Assembly: GCF_016741855.1 (NCBI RefSeq)
Contig: NZ_JAERRH010000002.1
Coordinates: 953,253 to 1,017,252, forward strand
Direction of reading: 5' to 3'
DNA length: 64,000 bases
Origin: Streptomyces musisoli
GTDB taxonomy: Bacteria > Actinomycetota > Actinomycetes > Streptomycetales > Streptomycetaceae
The position numbers and the translations under genes are program-made. Under the pieces are notes generated by a model. It worked only from the letters and a program-made list of their open reading frames with translations. It did no database searches and was not told where the DNA came from. Shown one piece after another: positions 1 to 9,543 of the stretch. Numbering within the stretch: the stretch's first letter is position 1; each line of letters opens with the position of its first letter.

Positions 1-531
1 GCCGTGATGCTCACGCAGATGCTCGTACAGGTCGCCGCTCTCCAACTCCTCTGCGCTCAGCCCGGGAACGAGGTCCGCACGGATGTGCAGGTGCTCGATG
101 GCCATGGGCGCGCCGTCGACGAGGCGCAGCCGGGCCACGTAGACGATCTTTGCGGCCGGGGAGAGGCGCAGCTTGCGGCCGACGCGGGCCCCGGCCTGGA
201 TGGTGGTGAACTCCAGCAGCCGGCTGGACCAGGCGCCCGCGGCCCGGGCGACGGCCAACGCGTTCTCCTGGGACACGAGTTCCTGCGTGATCTTCTCCGG
301 TGCGACGAACATACCGCGCCCGTGTTTGCGGACGAGAAGTCCCGCGGCGACGAGTTCGTCGACGGCGGCGCGCAGTGTGGGCCGGGAGACGCCCAGGTGT
401 GCGCAGAGCGTGCGCTCGGAAGGGATGGGGTCGCCGGGGCGCTGGGTCTCGATGAGTTCGAGGATGTGGTCGCGCACGCGCTCGCGTTTGAGCACCACCC
501 CCGGCGCGTTCCCGTTCGCGTCGGCGTTCAC
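1..531 (-). CDS. GntR-family (HutC/DasR-like) regulator, C-terminus off the window
   Basis: The visible part is the N-terminal winged helix of a GntR regulator: residues near SERTLCAHLGVSRPTLRAAV match the GntR helix-turn-helix, followed by the wing and the start of a UTRA-type effector domain. The GTG at 529-531 is chosen because it gives the usual distance to the helix-turn-helix and follows a purine-rich stretch; the only nearby ATG (578-580) is out of frame. It is divergent from a GH20 hexosaminidase gene, and inverted repeats between them resemble DasR-type operators, so it probably senses an amino sugar or chito-oligosaccharide phosphate and represses the hydrolase. The effector is inferred from context. 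The 3' end lies outside the window. Confidence 0.85.
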   Translation of the reverse strand, partial: MNADANGNAPGVVLKRERVRDHILELIETQRPGDPIPSERTLCAHLGVSRPTLRAAVDELVAAGLLVRKHGRGMFVAPEKITQELVSQENALAVARAAGAWSSRLLEFTTIQAGARVGRKLRLSPAAKIVYVARLRLVDGAPMAIEHLHIRADLVPGLSAEELESGDLYEHLREHHG

Positions 532-633
532 CTTCCGCCCCCCTCGCGCCGTCTGACCAGTTGCCTGTCCAGTTGACCATGGCCCGGTCCTGATCGACAA
601 CCGTCCCGTGTTTCCAAGGGGGTTGACGTGTGT

Positions 634-649
634 AGTGGTCTATGCCAGC
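634..649. promoter_or_regulatory. dre-like operator candidate
   Basis: AGTGGTCTATGCCAGC matches about 13 of 16 positions of the DasR-responsive element of Streptomyces (AGTGGTCTAGACCACT type). It lies in the divergent region between the GntR regulator and the GH20 gene. Binding by this GntR protein is inferred. Confidence 0.5.
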
Positions 650-670
650 TTTCTCCACCACCAGAGGTCA

Positions 671-696
671 CCTGACCAGTCGAACCACTGGTCAGG
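671..696. promoter_or_regulatory. Perfect 9-bp inverted repeat, GntR operator candidate
   Basis: CCTGACCAG, an 8-nt spacer and CTGGTCAGG form a perfect inverted repeat. The half-site shares the TGGTC core of the dre-like site at 634-649, and a third TGACCAGTTG copy is at 554-563. Several half-sites in one divergent region suggest cooperative control. Confidence 0.6.
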
Positions 697-718
697 TCCG
701 GCGCTCCAGAGGTGAACA

Positions 719-883
719 GTGACATTCCGCTTACTCGCCGGCCCGCCCGCGCTCGTCGCGGTCACCCGGCTCGGCGCCTTCCGCCCCTTCGGCCTTCCGT
801 CCCTCGCGCCCGCCCTCCCGGTCTCCCAGGCGCTCGCGCGGCACGTCACGTCCCGCTTCGCGGGCGGCGCCGTCAAGGGCTGA
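719..883 (+). pseudogene. 3' remnant of a MalG-type sugar ABC permease
   Basis: This GTG-started 54-codon frame ends ARHVTSRFAGGAVKG, which strongly resembles the conserved C-terminus of MalG-type carbohydrate permeases (usually RFVxGLTAGAVKG). The upstream part has lost similarity and no transmembrane region or EAA loop remains. It sits between the GntR operators and the GH20 gene, where a das-like sugar transporter would be expected, so it may mark a deleted uptake operon. It could also be a small unrelated peptide. Confidence 0.45.
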
Positions 884-907
884 CCTGCTCCCCGTCTGGA
901 GGCACCC

Positions 908-2548
908 GTGCCGACGAACCACGCCCCGCTCGTCCCCGCACCCACCCATCTCACCCCCCACTCGGGCCACTTCACCCTGCACACGGAGACCACCATCCGG
1001 GCAACACCCGGCGCCGAACCCGCTGCGGCCCTGCTCCGCACGCTCCTGTCGCCCGCTACCGGGCTGCCACTGCCCCTGTCCGCCAATGGCCCCGTCGTGT
1101 TCGCGCTCGACCCGCAACCGGATGCAACGGGCGAGGAGGGGTACCGGCTGACGGTCGCCCCGGAGTCCGTGCTGCTGCGGGCCACCGGACTGCCCGGGCT
1201 GCTGAACGGCATCCAGACCTTGCGCCAACTCCTGCCCGCCGCCGCCCTCGCGGGTACGCCGCAGCCGGGGCCGTGGCGGCTGCCCTGCCTGGAGATCACC
1301 GATGAGCCGCGCCACCCCTGGCGCGGCCTCCTGCTGGACGTGGCCCGGCATTTCCAGCCGGTGTCGTTCCTGCGCCGGTACGTCGATCTGCTGGCCCTGC
1401 ACAAGCTGAACGTGCTCCACCTGCACCTCACCGACGACCAGGGCTGGCGGATGCCGGTCACGGCGTTCCCACGGCTGACGGAGGTGGGCGGACGGCGGGC
1501 CGAGTCGATGGTGGGCCCCGCCGGCAGCCGCCGCTTCGATGGCATTCCGCACGAAGGGGCCTACAGCAAGGAGGAGTTGACCGGTCTGGTGGCCTATGCG
1601 GCGGCGCGCGGCGTCACCGTCGTACCCGAGATAGACATGCCCGGACACACCCGGGCCGCACTCGCCGCCTACCCGGAGCTGGGCAATGTGCCCGGGCGGC
1701 GGCTGGACGTGTGGACGCGGTGGGGGGTGTGCGAGACCGTCCTCGGCGTCCACGAGCCGGTGCTGGACTTCTGCCGCACCGTGCTGGACGAGGTCCTCGA
1801 CGTCTTCCCCTCCCGGCACGTGCACATCGGCGGCGACGAGTGCCCGACCACGGAGTGGGCGGTGAGCGACGCGGCACGGGCCCGGGCCGCCGCCGAGGGT
1901 CTGCCGGACACCGACGCGCTGCACGGCTGGTTCCTGGGCCGGATCGGCGCCTACCTCACCGAACGTGGTCGCGTTCCCACCGCCTGGGCGGAGAACGGCG
2001 AGGGGCTGCCGCCCGAATGCGCGGTCATGACCTGGCGCGACCCCGAACACACGCGGATCGCGCTGAAGCGGGGCCACGCCGTGATCAGCGCCCAGCACCG
2101 CTCGGCCTATCTCGACTACGCCCAGTCGTCCGGGCCGGCCGAACCACAGGCCCAGCCCGGTGCCGTGGTCGACCTGCGCGCCGTCCACGGCCACACTCCG
2201 CCCGACGACACCGACACCCCCGGCCGGCTCCTCGGTCTCCAGGCCGCGTTGTGGACCGAGTTCGCCCCGACGCCCGGAAACGTCGACTACCTGACCTTCC
2301 CCCGTCTGTGCGCACTCGCCGACCGTGCCTGGCACGGCACCCCGTCCTGGCCCGGCTTCCGGGCCCGCCTCCGAGCACACGCCGCCCGGCTGGCCACCCT
2401 CGGCGTACGGCACGGGCCGCTCGACCCGCACGTCCCCGACCCGCACGTCCTCGACCCGCATGTCCTCGACCCGCACGTCCGAATCCCCACCGCTTCGGAA
2501 GGGAACAGTCATGAACAGGACGACCAAGCCCCGGCCCACCCGCGGTAG
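908..2548 (+). CDS. GH20 beta-N-acetylhexosaminidase
   Basis: This 546-residue enzyme has the GH20 N-terminal alpha/beta domain followed by the TIM barrel. Recognisable blocks are RGLLLDVARHFQP, LHLHLTDDQGWR, PEIDMPGH and HIGGDE at residues 306-311, where Asp310-Glu311 are the catalytic pair of substrate-assisted catalysis. It should release terminal GlcNAc from chito-oligosaccharides or glycans. No signal peptide is visible, so it is probably cytoplasmic and acts on imported chitobiose. The GTG start is preceded by GGAGG at 898-902. The C-terminus carries a short DPHV repeat and overlaps the next gene by 38 bp, indicating co-transcription. The divergent GntR gene and its operators probably control it. 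Confidence 0.93.
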   Translation: MPTNHAPLVPAPTHLTPHSGHFTLHTETTIRATPGAEPAAALLRTLLSPATGLPLPLSANGPVVFALDPQPDATGEEGYRLTVAPESVLLRATGLPGLLNGIQTLRQLLPAAALAGTPQPGPWRLPCLEITDEPRHPWRGLLLDVARHFQPVSFLRRYVDLLALHKLNVLHLHLTDDQGWRMPVTAFPRLTEVGGRRAESMVGPAGSRRFDGIPHEGAYSKEELTGLVAYAAARGVTVVPEIDMPGHTRAALAAYPELGNVPGRRLDVWTRWGVCETVLGVHEPVLDFCRTVLDEVLDVFPSRHVHIGGDECPTTEWAVSDAARARAAAEGLPDTDALHGWFLGRIGAYLTERGRVPTAWAENGEGLPPECAVMTWRDPEHTRIALKRGHAVISAQHRSAYLDYAQSSGPAEPQAQPGAVVDLRAVHGHTPPDDTDTPGRLLGLQAALWTEFAPTPGNVDYLTFPRLCALADRAWHGTPSWPGFRARLRAHAARLATLGVRHGPLDPHVPDPHVLDPHVLDPHVRIPTASEGNSHEQDDQAPAHPR

Positions 2549-3956
2549 CACCACGAGGAAATCGCTGACCTTCGCGATCGCCGCCGTGCTCGGCTGCGCG
2601 GGCCTCGCCGCGTCACCGGCGACCGCCGACGCGGCCCAGGGCGACCTGACCGTGCAGTACCACACCGGGTCGACCGGCAGCGACCAGGCCGAGCCCTGGC
2701 TGAAGGTGAAGAACAGCGGCGCCGCCGGTGTCGCGCTCAGCGGCGTCAAGGTGCGCTACTACTTCAAGTCCGACACCGCGAGCGCCACCTACCGCTTCGC
2801 CTGCTCGTGGGCGGTCAAGGGCTGCGGCAACGTCACCGGCACGTTCGGGACTCTGGCGCACCCCACGCCGACCGCCGACCGCTACCTGGAGATCGGCTTC
2901 ACCCCCGGCGCCGGATCGCTCGCCCCGGGCGCCGACTCGGGCGACCTGCAACTGCGCTTCCACCGCTCGGACTGGCAGCCGCTGAACCAGGCCGACGACT
3001 ACTCCTTCGGCGCGGCGCAGAACTCGTACGCGAACTGGTCCAAGGTCACCGCGCAGCTCGACGGCGCCGTGGTCTGGGGCAGCGCGCCCGAGGGCAACGA
3101 CCCGACCGACCCGACGGATCCCACTGATCCGACCGACCCGCCCGCCGAAGGAGCCACCCTCTTCGACGACTTCGACTACACGGGACACAACGACCCGAGG
3201 ATCTCGGCCAACGGGTGGAGCGTGCGCTCCAACCCCGGCGGTCCCGGCGTGGCGGGCGCCACCTGGGCACCGGAGAACGTGACGTTCCCCTCCTCCGGCG
3301 GGAACTCGGTCATGAACCTCGAGACGTCGACCTCCGGCACCGGCGAGAGCACCAAGCAGACCGAGGTCCTCACCAAAGCAACGAAGTTCAAGAACGGCAC
3401 CTACGCGACGCGGATCAAGTTCAGCGACGCGCCCACGAGCGGGCCGGACGGCGACCACCTGGTGCAGACCTTCTTCACCATCAACGACCTCAAGGCACCG
3501 ATGGCCGACGACTACTCGGAGTACGACTTCGAGTACCTGCCCAACGGTGGCTGGGGCGAGCCGTCGAACATCCTGTACACGACGTCCTGGGAGACCTACA
3601 ACCCCGATCCGTGGCAGGCGGTCAACCAGCACACGGAGGGCCGGCAGAGCTACGCGGGCTGGCACGACCTCGTCCTCACCATCGACAACAGCACGATCCG
3701 CTACTACGTCGACGGCCGGCTCTTCGGCACGCACGACGCCGCCTACCTGCCGGAGCGGCCCATGTCGATCAACTTCAACCAGTGGCTCATCGACCTCGCG
3801 GGCCAGACCGGCACCGGCCCGCGGGCCTACGACGAACAGGTCGACTACATCCTGCACGTCAAGGACCAGGTGCTGACCCCGGCGATGGTGGCGGCCAAGG
3901 TAGCCGCCTACCGGTCGGCGGGCACCACGTTCGAGGACACCGTGCCGACGGCCTGA
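2511..3956 (+). CDS. Secreted CBM3 plus GH16-like glycosidase
   Basis: The 481-residue product has a signal peptide ending near ATADAAQG, then a cellulose-binding module of family 3 (about residues 40-175; RYYFKSD and related blocks), an (DPT)n linker at about 198-213, and a jelly-roll domain with SEYDFEYLPNG, which fits the ExDxE catalytic motif of GH16. It is likely an extracellular beta-glucan or related polysaccharide hydrolase. The start ATG at 2511 lies inside the end of the GH20 gene with GGAAGGGA just upstream, so the two genes form an operon. The GH16 match is partial outside the motif, so substrate is open. Confidence 0.85.
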   Translation: MNRTTKPRPTRGSTTRKSLTFAIAAVLGCAGLAASPATADAAQGDLTVQYHTGSTGSDQAEPWLKVKNSGAAGVALSGVKVRYYFKSDTASATYRFACSWAVKGCGNVTGTFGTLAHPTPTADRYLEIGFTPGAGSLAPGADSGDLQLRFHRSDWQPLNQADDYSFGAAQNSYANWSKVTAQLDGAVVWGSAPEGNDPTDPTDPTDPTDPPAEGATLFDDFDYTGHNDPRISANGWSVRSNPGGPGVAGATWAPENVTFPSSGGNSVMNLETSTSGTGESTKQTEVLTKATKFKNGTYATRIKFSDAPTSGPDGDHLVQTFFTINDLKAPMADDYSEYDFEYLPNGGWGEPSNILYTTSWETYNPDPWQAVNQHTEGRQSYAGWHDLVLTIDNSTIRYYVDGRLFGTHDAAYLPERPMSINFNQWLIDLAGQTGTGPRAYDEQVDYILHVKDQVLTPAMVAAKVAAYRSAGTTFEDTVPTA

Positions 3957-3976
3957 CCCGGCCGCCGACCCGAGGA

Positions 3977-3999
3977 CCCCGGCACCTCGCGTGCCGGGG
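3977..3999 (+). terminator. Stem-loop after the GH20-GH16 operon
   Basis: CCCCGGCAC, loop CTCGC, GTGCCGGGG: a perfect 9-bp stem 20 bp after the stop codon. There is no T tract, as is usual in Streptomyces. Confidence 0.65.
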
Positions 4000-4202
4000 C
4001 CCTCCCGGTCCCGCACGCCCCCGGCCCGGTCACGCCCCCGGCCCGGGGGAGAGGAGCCGGGCCCCTGCGCGGCGGTCGACCGGGCCGCCGCGTCCGGTCC
4101 GGCCCGCTGGGAGGCACACCGCCTCCGGGGCGGTGACCATGAGAAGAAGGCGATACGCCGCTGCGGCGCGCGCTCCCACCGAGTGGGAGAGGAGAACGAC
4201 CT

Positions 4203-6272
4203 ATGGGCAGAACGGGCCCCGCGCAACCCGGCGCCCCGGACCGGCCCGGTGCCGACTCGTCGCCCACCGGCCTGCTCGATCTGCTGAGCGTCGCCGCGGT
4301 CGTGCTGGACGCACACGGACGCGTGGTGTTCTGGAGCCCGCAGGCGGAGGAGTTGTTCGGGTACAGCGCGCAGGAGGCGCTGGGCCGGTTCGCGGCGCAG
4401 CTGCTGGTGCACCAGGAGCACTGGGACGAGGTGATCTCGCTGTTCGGCGAGGTCATGGAGTCCGGCACCGACTGGGCCGGGGCGTTTCCGGTCCGGCACA
4501 AGGACGGCAGCACCCGGCTGGTGGAGTTCCGCAACATGCGGCTGCTGGACGATCTGGGAGACACCTACGCCCTGGGCCTGGCCGTGGACCAGGCGACGGT
4601 GGCCCGGGTCGAGCGGGGCGTGGCCCTGTCGGCCCGGCTGGTGTCCCAGTCGCCGATCGGCCTGGCCATCCTGGATCCGGACCTGCGCTACGTGACGGTG
4701 AACCCCGCACTTGAACGCATCCACGGCATCCCCGCCGCCGAACATCTGGGCCGGCGCGTGCGCGACGTCCTGACCTTCCTGGACACCGAGGCCGTCGAGG
4801 GCCGTCTGCGCCAGGTCCTGGAGTCCGGACAGCCGGTGTCCGACCGGTACGTGGTCGCCCGTACGGCGGCCGATCCGCACCGCGAGCACGCCTGGTCGGT
4901 GTCGTACCACCGGCTGGAGGACGCCCTCGGCCGGGTGATCGGTCTGGCCACGTCCGTCATCGACATCACCGAACGCCACGAGGCCTCCCTGGCGACGACA
5001 CGCGCCCGGAACCGCCTGGCCCTGATAGCCCACGCCTCCGCGTCCATCGGTACGACCCTCGACGTGGAGCGGACGGCACACGAGCTGGCCGGTGTCGTCG
5101 TACCCGACCTGGCCGACGTGGCCGCGGTCCACGTGCTCGACAGCGTGCTGTGCGGGCGCACCCCCTCGGACACCGGCCCCGCCCGCTTCCGCGTCGCCGC
5201 CGTCGCGGCGGCACCCGCCTGCGCAGCGGCACAGGCGGCGGCCGACCCGCCCGGAGGACTCGCCGCCTACGACAGCGACCGTCTCCTCACGCAGTGCGTA
5301 CGCACCCGCCGACCGGTGCTGGTGGCCGAGACCACCCGCGGGGACCTGCGGCACATCGCCCGCACCAGCGAGGCCGCCTCCCTGCTGGAAACGGCCGGTG
5401 TGCACTCCTACCTCGCGGTGCCGCTCCTGGCCCGCGGTGAGATCCTCGGCGCGCTCAGCCTGGAGCGCGCCGGCACACCCGCGGCGTTCGACGAGGACGA
5501 TTCGCTCCTCGCCTGCGAACTGGCGGCACGCGCCGCGACCTGCATCGACAACGCCCGCTGGTACCAGAGCGTGCGCGACACCGCCCTCACCCTCCAGCGC
5601 CGCCTGCTCCCCGAGCTGCCGTCCCGCCTGCCCGGACTGCGGATCGCCTGCCGCTATCTGCCGGCCGGAGCCGTCACCGGGATCGGCGGAGACTGGTTCG
5701 ACGCCATGCGCCTGCCGGGCGACAAGACCGCTCTGGTCGTCGGGGACGTGATGGGCAGCGGCATCAACGCCGCCGCGAGCATGGGCCAGTTGCGCAGCGC
5801 CACCCGCGCCTTCGCCCAACTGGACCTCGATCCGGCCGAGGCCCTCCACCACCTCGACCGGCTGACCGAGGACGTCGAGCACACCATCGCCACCTGCGCC
5901 TACTGCCGGTACGACCCCGAGCGGGGCGAGTGCCGTGTCAGCGTGGCCGGTCATCTGCCGCCGGCCCTCGTCCGGTCCGGCCGGCCGGCCGGGCTGCTGG
6001 ACGTCCCCTCCGGCGTGCCGCTGGGCGTCGGCGGATGGGCCTTCGGGACGACGGCCTTCCCCTTCCGCCCCGGCGATCTGCTCGCGCTGTACACCGACGG
6101 GCTGGTCGAGACGCGTGAGGACCCCATCGACGCCCGCCTCGGCCTCCTCTGCGAAGCCCTGAGCGACGCGCACGGCCCAGATCTGGGGGAGACGTGCGAC
6201 AGGGTGCTGGACACTCTCCGGCCCCCTGCCGGCGACGACGTCGCCCTCCTCCTGGCCCGTGCCCAGCCCTGA
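4203..6272 (+). CDS. PAS-PAS-GAF-SpoIIE serine phosphatase
   Basis: This 689-residue soluble protein has two N-terminal PAS domains (about 20-130 and 145-265), a GAF domain (about 280-455) and a C-terminal PPM/SpoIIE phosphatase domain. The metal-binding motifs are all present: GGDWFD at about 495-500, VVGDVMGSG, LYTDGLVET and PAGDDVALL. Such proteins dephosphorylate anti-anti-sigma factors and so release SigB/SigF-type sigma factors. There is no HATPase domain, unlike the convergent neighbour at 6372-9170. GGAG lies upstream of the ATG. The ligand of the sensory domains is unknown. Confidence 0.92.
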   Translation: MGRTGPAQPGAPDRPGADSSPTGLLDLLSVAAVVLDAHGRVVFWSPQAEELFGYSAQEALGRFAAQLLVHQEHWDEVISLFGEVMESGTDWAGAFPVRHKDGSTRLVEFRNMRLLDDLGDTYALGLAVDQATVARVERGVALSARLVSQSPIGLAILDPDLRYVTVNPALERIHGIPAAEHLGRRVRDVLTFLDTEAVEGRLRQVLESGQPVSDRYVVARTAADPHREHAWSVSYHRLEDALGRVIGLATSVIDITERHEASLATTRARNRLALIAHASASIGTTLDVERTAHELAGVVVPDLADVAAVHVLDSVLCGRTPSDTGPARFRVAAVAAAPACAAAQAAADPPGGLAAYDSDRLLTQCVRTRRPVLVAETTRGDLRHIARTSEAASLLETAGVHSYLAVPLLARGEILGALSLERAGTPAAFDEDDSLLACELAARAATCIDNARWYQSVRDTALTLQRRLLPELPSRLPGLRIACRYLPAGAVTGIGGDWFDAMRLPGDKTALVVGDVMGSGINAAASMGQLRSATRAFAQLDLDPAEALHHLDRLTEDVEHTIATCAYCRYDPERGECRVSVAGHLPPALVRSGRPAGLLDVPSGVPLGVGGWAFGTTAFPFRPGDLLALYTDGLVETREDPIDARLGLLCEALSDAHGPDLGETCDRVLDTLRPPAGDDVALLLARAQP

Positions 6273-6371
6273 CCGGCACCCGGCGGGCACGATGCCGGCA
6301 GGTCTTCGCGGCCACCCCCGCCGCCGCGCCGCCCGTCCGCGACGTGCGCGGGTCGCGTGGGCCGCGCGGGC

Positions 6372-9170
6372 TCACGTGTCGAGATCATCGAACTGGTCGA
6401 GGAGGAAGTCGACCGGTGCGTGGCTCGTGGCCGGAGACCCGTCGCCGAGGAGCTGTTCCGCCCAGATGACCTTGCCGCGTGGCGTGTACCGCGTCCCCCA
6501 CCGCTGGGCGAACTGCGCCACCAGGAACAGGCCCCGTCCACCCTCGTCCGTGGTGGCCGCCCGCCGCAAGCGCGGCGAGGTGCCGCTGCCGTCGGACACC
6601 TCGCAGATCAGACAGCGTCCGTACAGCAGCCGCAGTCTGACCGGCGGTGAGCCGTACCGGATCGCGTTCGTGACCAGTTCGCTCAGGATCAGCTCCGTGG
6701 CGAACCCGATCTCCTCCAGCCCCCACTCCCGCAACCGGGTCCTGCCCTGGGCCCGCACCGAGGGAACCACCGCCGGGTCCGACGGCACGTCCCACTCCGC
6801 CACGCGCTCGGGCGGGAACCTCCGGGTACGTGCCGCCAGCAGCGCGATGTCGTCGTCGGCGTGCGACGGCTTCAGCGCGTCGATCACCGCCTGACACGTC
6901 TCCTCCGGAGTGCGCTCCCCGGATCCGTCCAGCGCCGCGATAAGCCTCTCCATCCCGAGGTCGGCGTCCTGGCTGCGGTCCTGGAGGAGGCCATTGGTGT
7001 AGAGCACGATCTGCGAGCCCTCGGGAAGGGACAGCTCGGCGGTCTCGAACGGATAGCCGCCCAGACCGAGCGGTGTCGAAGCCGGCACGCCGGAACAGAC
7101 GACCGTCCCGTCCGGGTGCACCACCACCGGCTCCGGGTGTCCCGCGCGGGCCATCGTGAAGACCCCCGACACCGGGTCGTAGACCGCGTAGAGGCAGGTC
7201 GCCCCGGTCATGCCCGTGCCCTCCTGGCCCGGCGCGGCATCACCCGTGTCCTCCTCGTCATCCATGCGGACGACGAGGTCGTCCAGGTTCCCGAGCACCT
7301 CGTCCACGGGCAGGTCCAGGGTGGCGAAGTTGTGCACCGCGGTGCGCAGCCGGCCCATCGTCGCCGCCGCGTGCAGCCCGTGGCCGACGACGTCCCCCAT
7401 CACCAGGGCCACCCGGACGCCCGGCAGCGGGATGACGTCGAACCAGTCCCCGCCCACCCCCGCCTCCGCGGGCAGATACCGCCAGGCCACCTCCAGCGCG
7501 TCCTGATCCGGCTGCCCCCGCGGCAGCAGGTTGCGTTGCAGCGTCACCGCCATGGCGTGCTCGCGGGTGAACCGGCGGGCGTTGTCGATGGCCACCGCCG
7601 CCCGCGCGGCCAGCTCCTCCGCGAAACTGAGGTCTTCGGGCTCGAACGCCGGGGAGTTGGCCATCCGGTAGAAGTTCACCACGCCCAGCGGCACGCCCCG
7701 CGCCCGCAGCGGCACGGCCACCAGCGACTGCAACCCACCCTCCAGGGCCTTCTCGGCACGTTCCGGATCCTGTTCCCACCAGCCGAGCGCCTGCCGCAGG
7801 TCCGCCTCCGACACGATCCGCCCCTCCCGGAGCGTGCGCAGCTGCGGGGTCCGGGCCGAGTACGTGATCACCTCGCCGATCGGATACACCGGCACCACCT
7901 GCTGATCGCCGCCGATCGCCGCCCGGCGCAGCCGCCGCCAGCCCTCCGGCGTCGGCTCCCAGCCGCGCAGTACCGCGTCGAGCAGGTCCACCGTCACCAG
8001 GTCGGCCAACCGAGGAGCCGCGACGTCGGCCAGCTCCTGGGCCGTCCGCTCCACGTCCAGCGTCGTGCCGATCCGCACCCCGGCCTCGTACAGCTGCTTC
8101 AGCCGCTCCCGCGCCACCTCGGCCCGCCCCGAGACCGCCGCCAGCTCCGTGGTGTCCCGCAGGGTCACCACGATGCCTCCCCGGTCGCCCTGCGGGTACG
8201 CCAGCCGCTTGTTCACCAGCAGCACCCGGTCGCCGGCGACATGGACCTCGTCGGTGACCGCCTCCGGCGACGACAGCAGACGCGTGATCGGCTCCGGCAG
8301 TCCCAGCTCCCGCACCTGGCGTCCCCGCACGTCCGCCGGCAGTCCGAGCAGCCGCGTCGCCTCGTCGTTGGCCAGCAGCAGCCGCCCGTCGGCGCCGGTG
8401 ATCAGCACTCCTTCCCGCACCGCGTGCAGGACCGCGTCGTGGTGCTCGTACAGCTGCGCCAGCTCGGCCGGAGCCAGGCCGCGGGTCTGCCGCCGCAGCC
8501 GCCGCGCCACCATCGCCGTTCCCGCTACGGACAGCGCCAGCGCGGCGGCTCCGCTGCCCAGGATGATCGGCAGCTCCGGCAGCCACAGGGCGGCCACGTT
8601 CTTGACCGTGATCCCGGCGGAGACCAGGCCGACCACCGTGCCGTGAGCATCGGTCACCGGGACCACCGCCTGCACGGCTGTCCCCCTGCCCGTGGGAAGG
8701 GGTGGCCCGCCGGCGTGCTCGATGACGGTACGGCCGTGCAACGCCGGGGCGATGGTGCCGACGAACTTCTTCCCGATCTCGCGCGGATAGGGGTACGTGT
8801 AGCGGATCCCCTGTGTGTTCATGACGACGACGAAGTCCAGGTCCGTCCGTTTCCGTGCCGCCTCGGCACGCGGCTGGAGAAGCGCCGTCGGATCACGGCT
8901 GCGCAGCGCCGCGGCCGTGCCGGGGGCACTCGCGAAGGACTGTGCCGCGACCACCGACTCACGACGCCCCTGCTCCAGGGCGTCCTGCGCCGTCTGGAAC
9001 ACCATGGCCACCACCGCGGCCACCACCAGCAGGAACACGATGGTGACCTGGAGAAGCAACACCTGTCCGGCCGTGCTGCGCAGCTCCAGCAGGCCAGCCG
9101 GGTGTCGCCGCGAGCGCCCGGTGAGCGGACGACGTTCCGGGGACCGAGGCCGCCCGGAAAATACCTCCAT
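6372..9170 (-). CDS. Membrane sensor with PAS, GAF, SpoIIE phosphatase and HATPase domains
   Basis: The 932-residue protein has a transmembrane helix at about 37-58, an extracytoplasmic sensor with RYTYPYPREIGKKF (single-Cache/CitA-like), a second helix at about 196-220, then PAS, GAF, SpoIIE phosphatase and a C-terminal HATPase_c domain (ELILSELVTNAIRYG and DEGGRGLFLV). Having both a phosphatase and an RsbW-like kinase domain, it can act in both directions in sigma-factor partner switching. GGDWFD, MGDVVGHG and ADDDIALL are intact, but the usual TDG motif is TNG. It is tail-to-tail with the phosphatase at 4203 and divergent from the sigma gene at 9544. Confidence 0.92.
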   Translation of the reverse strand: MEVFSGRPRSPERRPLTGRSRRHPAGLLELRSTAGQVLLLQVTIVFLLVVAAVVAMVFQTAQDALEQGRRESVVAAQSFASAPGTAAALRSRDPTALLQPRAEAARKRTDLDFVVVMNTQGIRYTYPYPREIGKKFVGTIAPALHGRTVIEHAGGPPLPTGRGTAVQAVVPVTDAHGTVVGLVSAGITVKNVAALWLPELPIILGSGAAALALSVAGTAMVARRLRRQTRGLAPAELAQLYEHHDAVLHAVREGVLITGADGRLLLANDEATRLLGLPADVRGRQVRELGLPEPITRLLSSPEAVTDEVHVAGDRVLLVNKRLAYPQGDRGGIVVTLRDTTELAAVSGRAEVARERLKQLYEAGVRIGTTLDVERTAQELADVAAPRLADLVTVDLLDAVLRGWEPTPEGWRRLRRAAIGGDQQVVPVYPIGEVITYSARTPQLRTLREGRIVSEADLRQALGWWEQDPERAEKALEGGLQSLVAVPLRARGVPLGVVNFYRMANSPAFEPEDLSFAEELAARAAVAIDNARRFTREHAMAVTLQRNLLPRGQPDQDALEVAWRYLPAEAGVGGDWFDVIPLPGVRVALVMGDVVGHGLHAAATMGRLRTAVHNFATLDLPVDEVLGNLDDLVVRMDDEEDTGDAAPGQEGTGMTGATCLYAVYDPVSGVFTMARAGHPEPVVVHPDGTVVCSGVPASTPLGLGGYPFETAELSLPEGSQIVLYTNGLLQDRSQDADLGMERLIAALDGSGERTPEETCQAVIDALKPSHADDDIALLAARTRRFPPERVAEWDVPSDPAVVPSVRAQGRTRLREWGLEEIGFATELILSELVTNAIRYGSPPVRLRLLYGRCLICEVSDGSGTSPRLRRAATTDEGGRGLFLVAQFAQRWGTRYTPRGKVIWAEQLLGDGSPATSHAPVDFLLDQFDDLDT

Positions 9171-9543
9171 ACACCCTTGATAACACCGCTACGGGTCGCC
9201 CGACGCGAATCACACCCCCCGGCCTGAATCACCGGACGACGACCCTCCTCATCGCCCGGCGGAGGAGTCCTCATCGGCGGGGGTGATCATGCCGGCCGCC
9301 GTCCCACGACGGGACGGCGCACGGGCCTGCGCCTCCATACCCGGGATGCCCAGGTGCACCCGGTCCGGTCGGCCCGCCGAGGTGCGGACCGCGGCCGAGG
9401 GCGAAGTGCTGGACCGGCTCAAAAAACCGGAACCCGTTCGGGGGTGAACATGCATGGGATCATAACGACGGGGTAACCGCCGCCTTGTCGGCCGTTCCGC
9501 GGCGGGCAGTGGCAATTGGACCGAACTCGGGAGGGGAAGCCTC
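9171..9543. other. Divergent intergenic region upstream of the sigma gene
   Basis: No convincing gene is seen. The region holds a hairpin at 9298-9318 (GCCGTCCC, loop ACGAC, GGGACGGC), an A-tract at 9421-9426 and the SigB-like promoter at 9452-9475. Confidence 0.6.
9452..9475 (+). promoter_or_regulatory. SigB/SigF-type promoter candidate
   Basis: GCAT (9452-9455), a 15-nt spacer and GGGTA (9471-9475) fit the GNNT-N14-16-GGGTA consensus of Streptomyces SigB-group promoters. It lies 69 bp upstream of the sigma gene start, suggesting that this sigma factor, or a paralogue, activates its own gene. Confidence 0.55.

Noticed and set aside
2613..6290. Long minus-strand open frame opposite the GH16 and phosphatase genes
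   Set aside because: The plus-strand genes have clear motifs and ribosome-binding sites; long antisense frames are expected in DNA this rich in GC at third positions.
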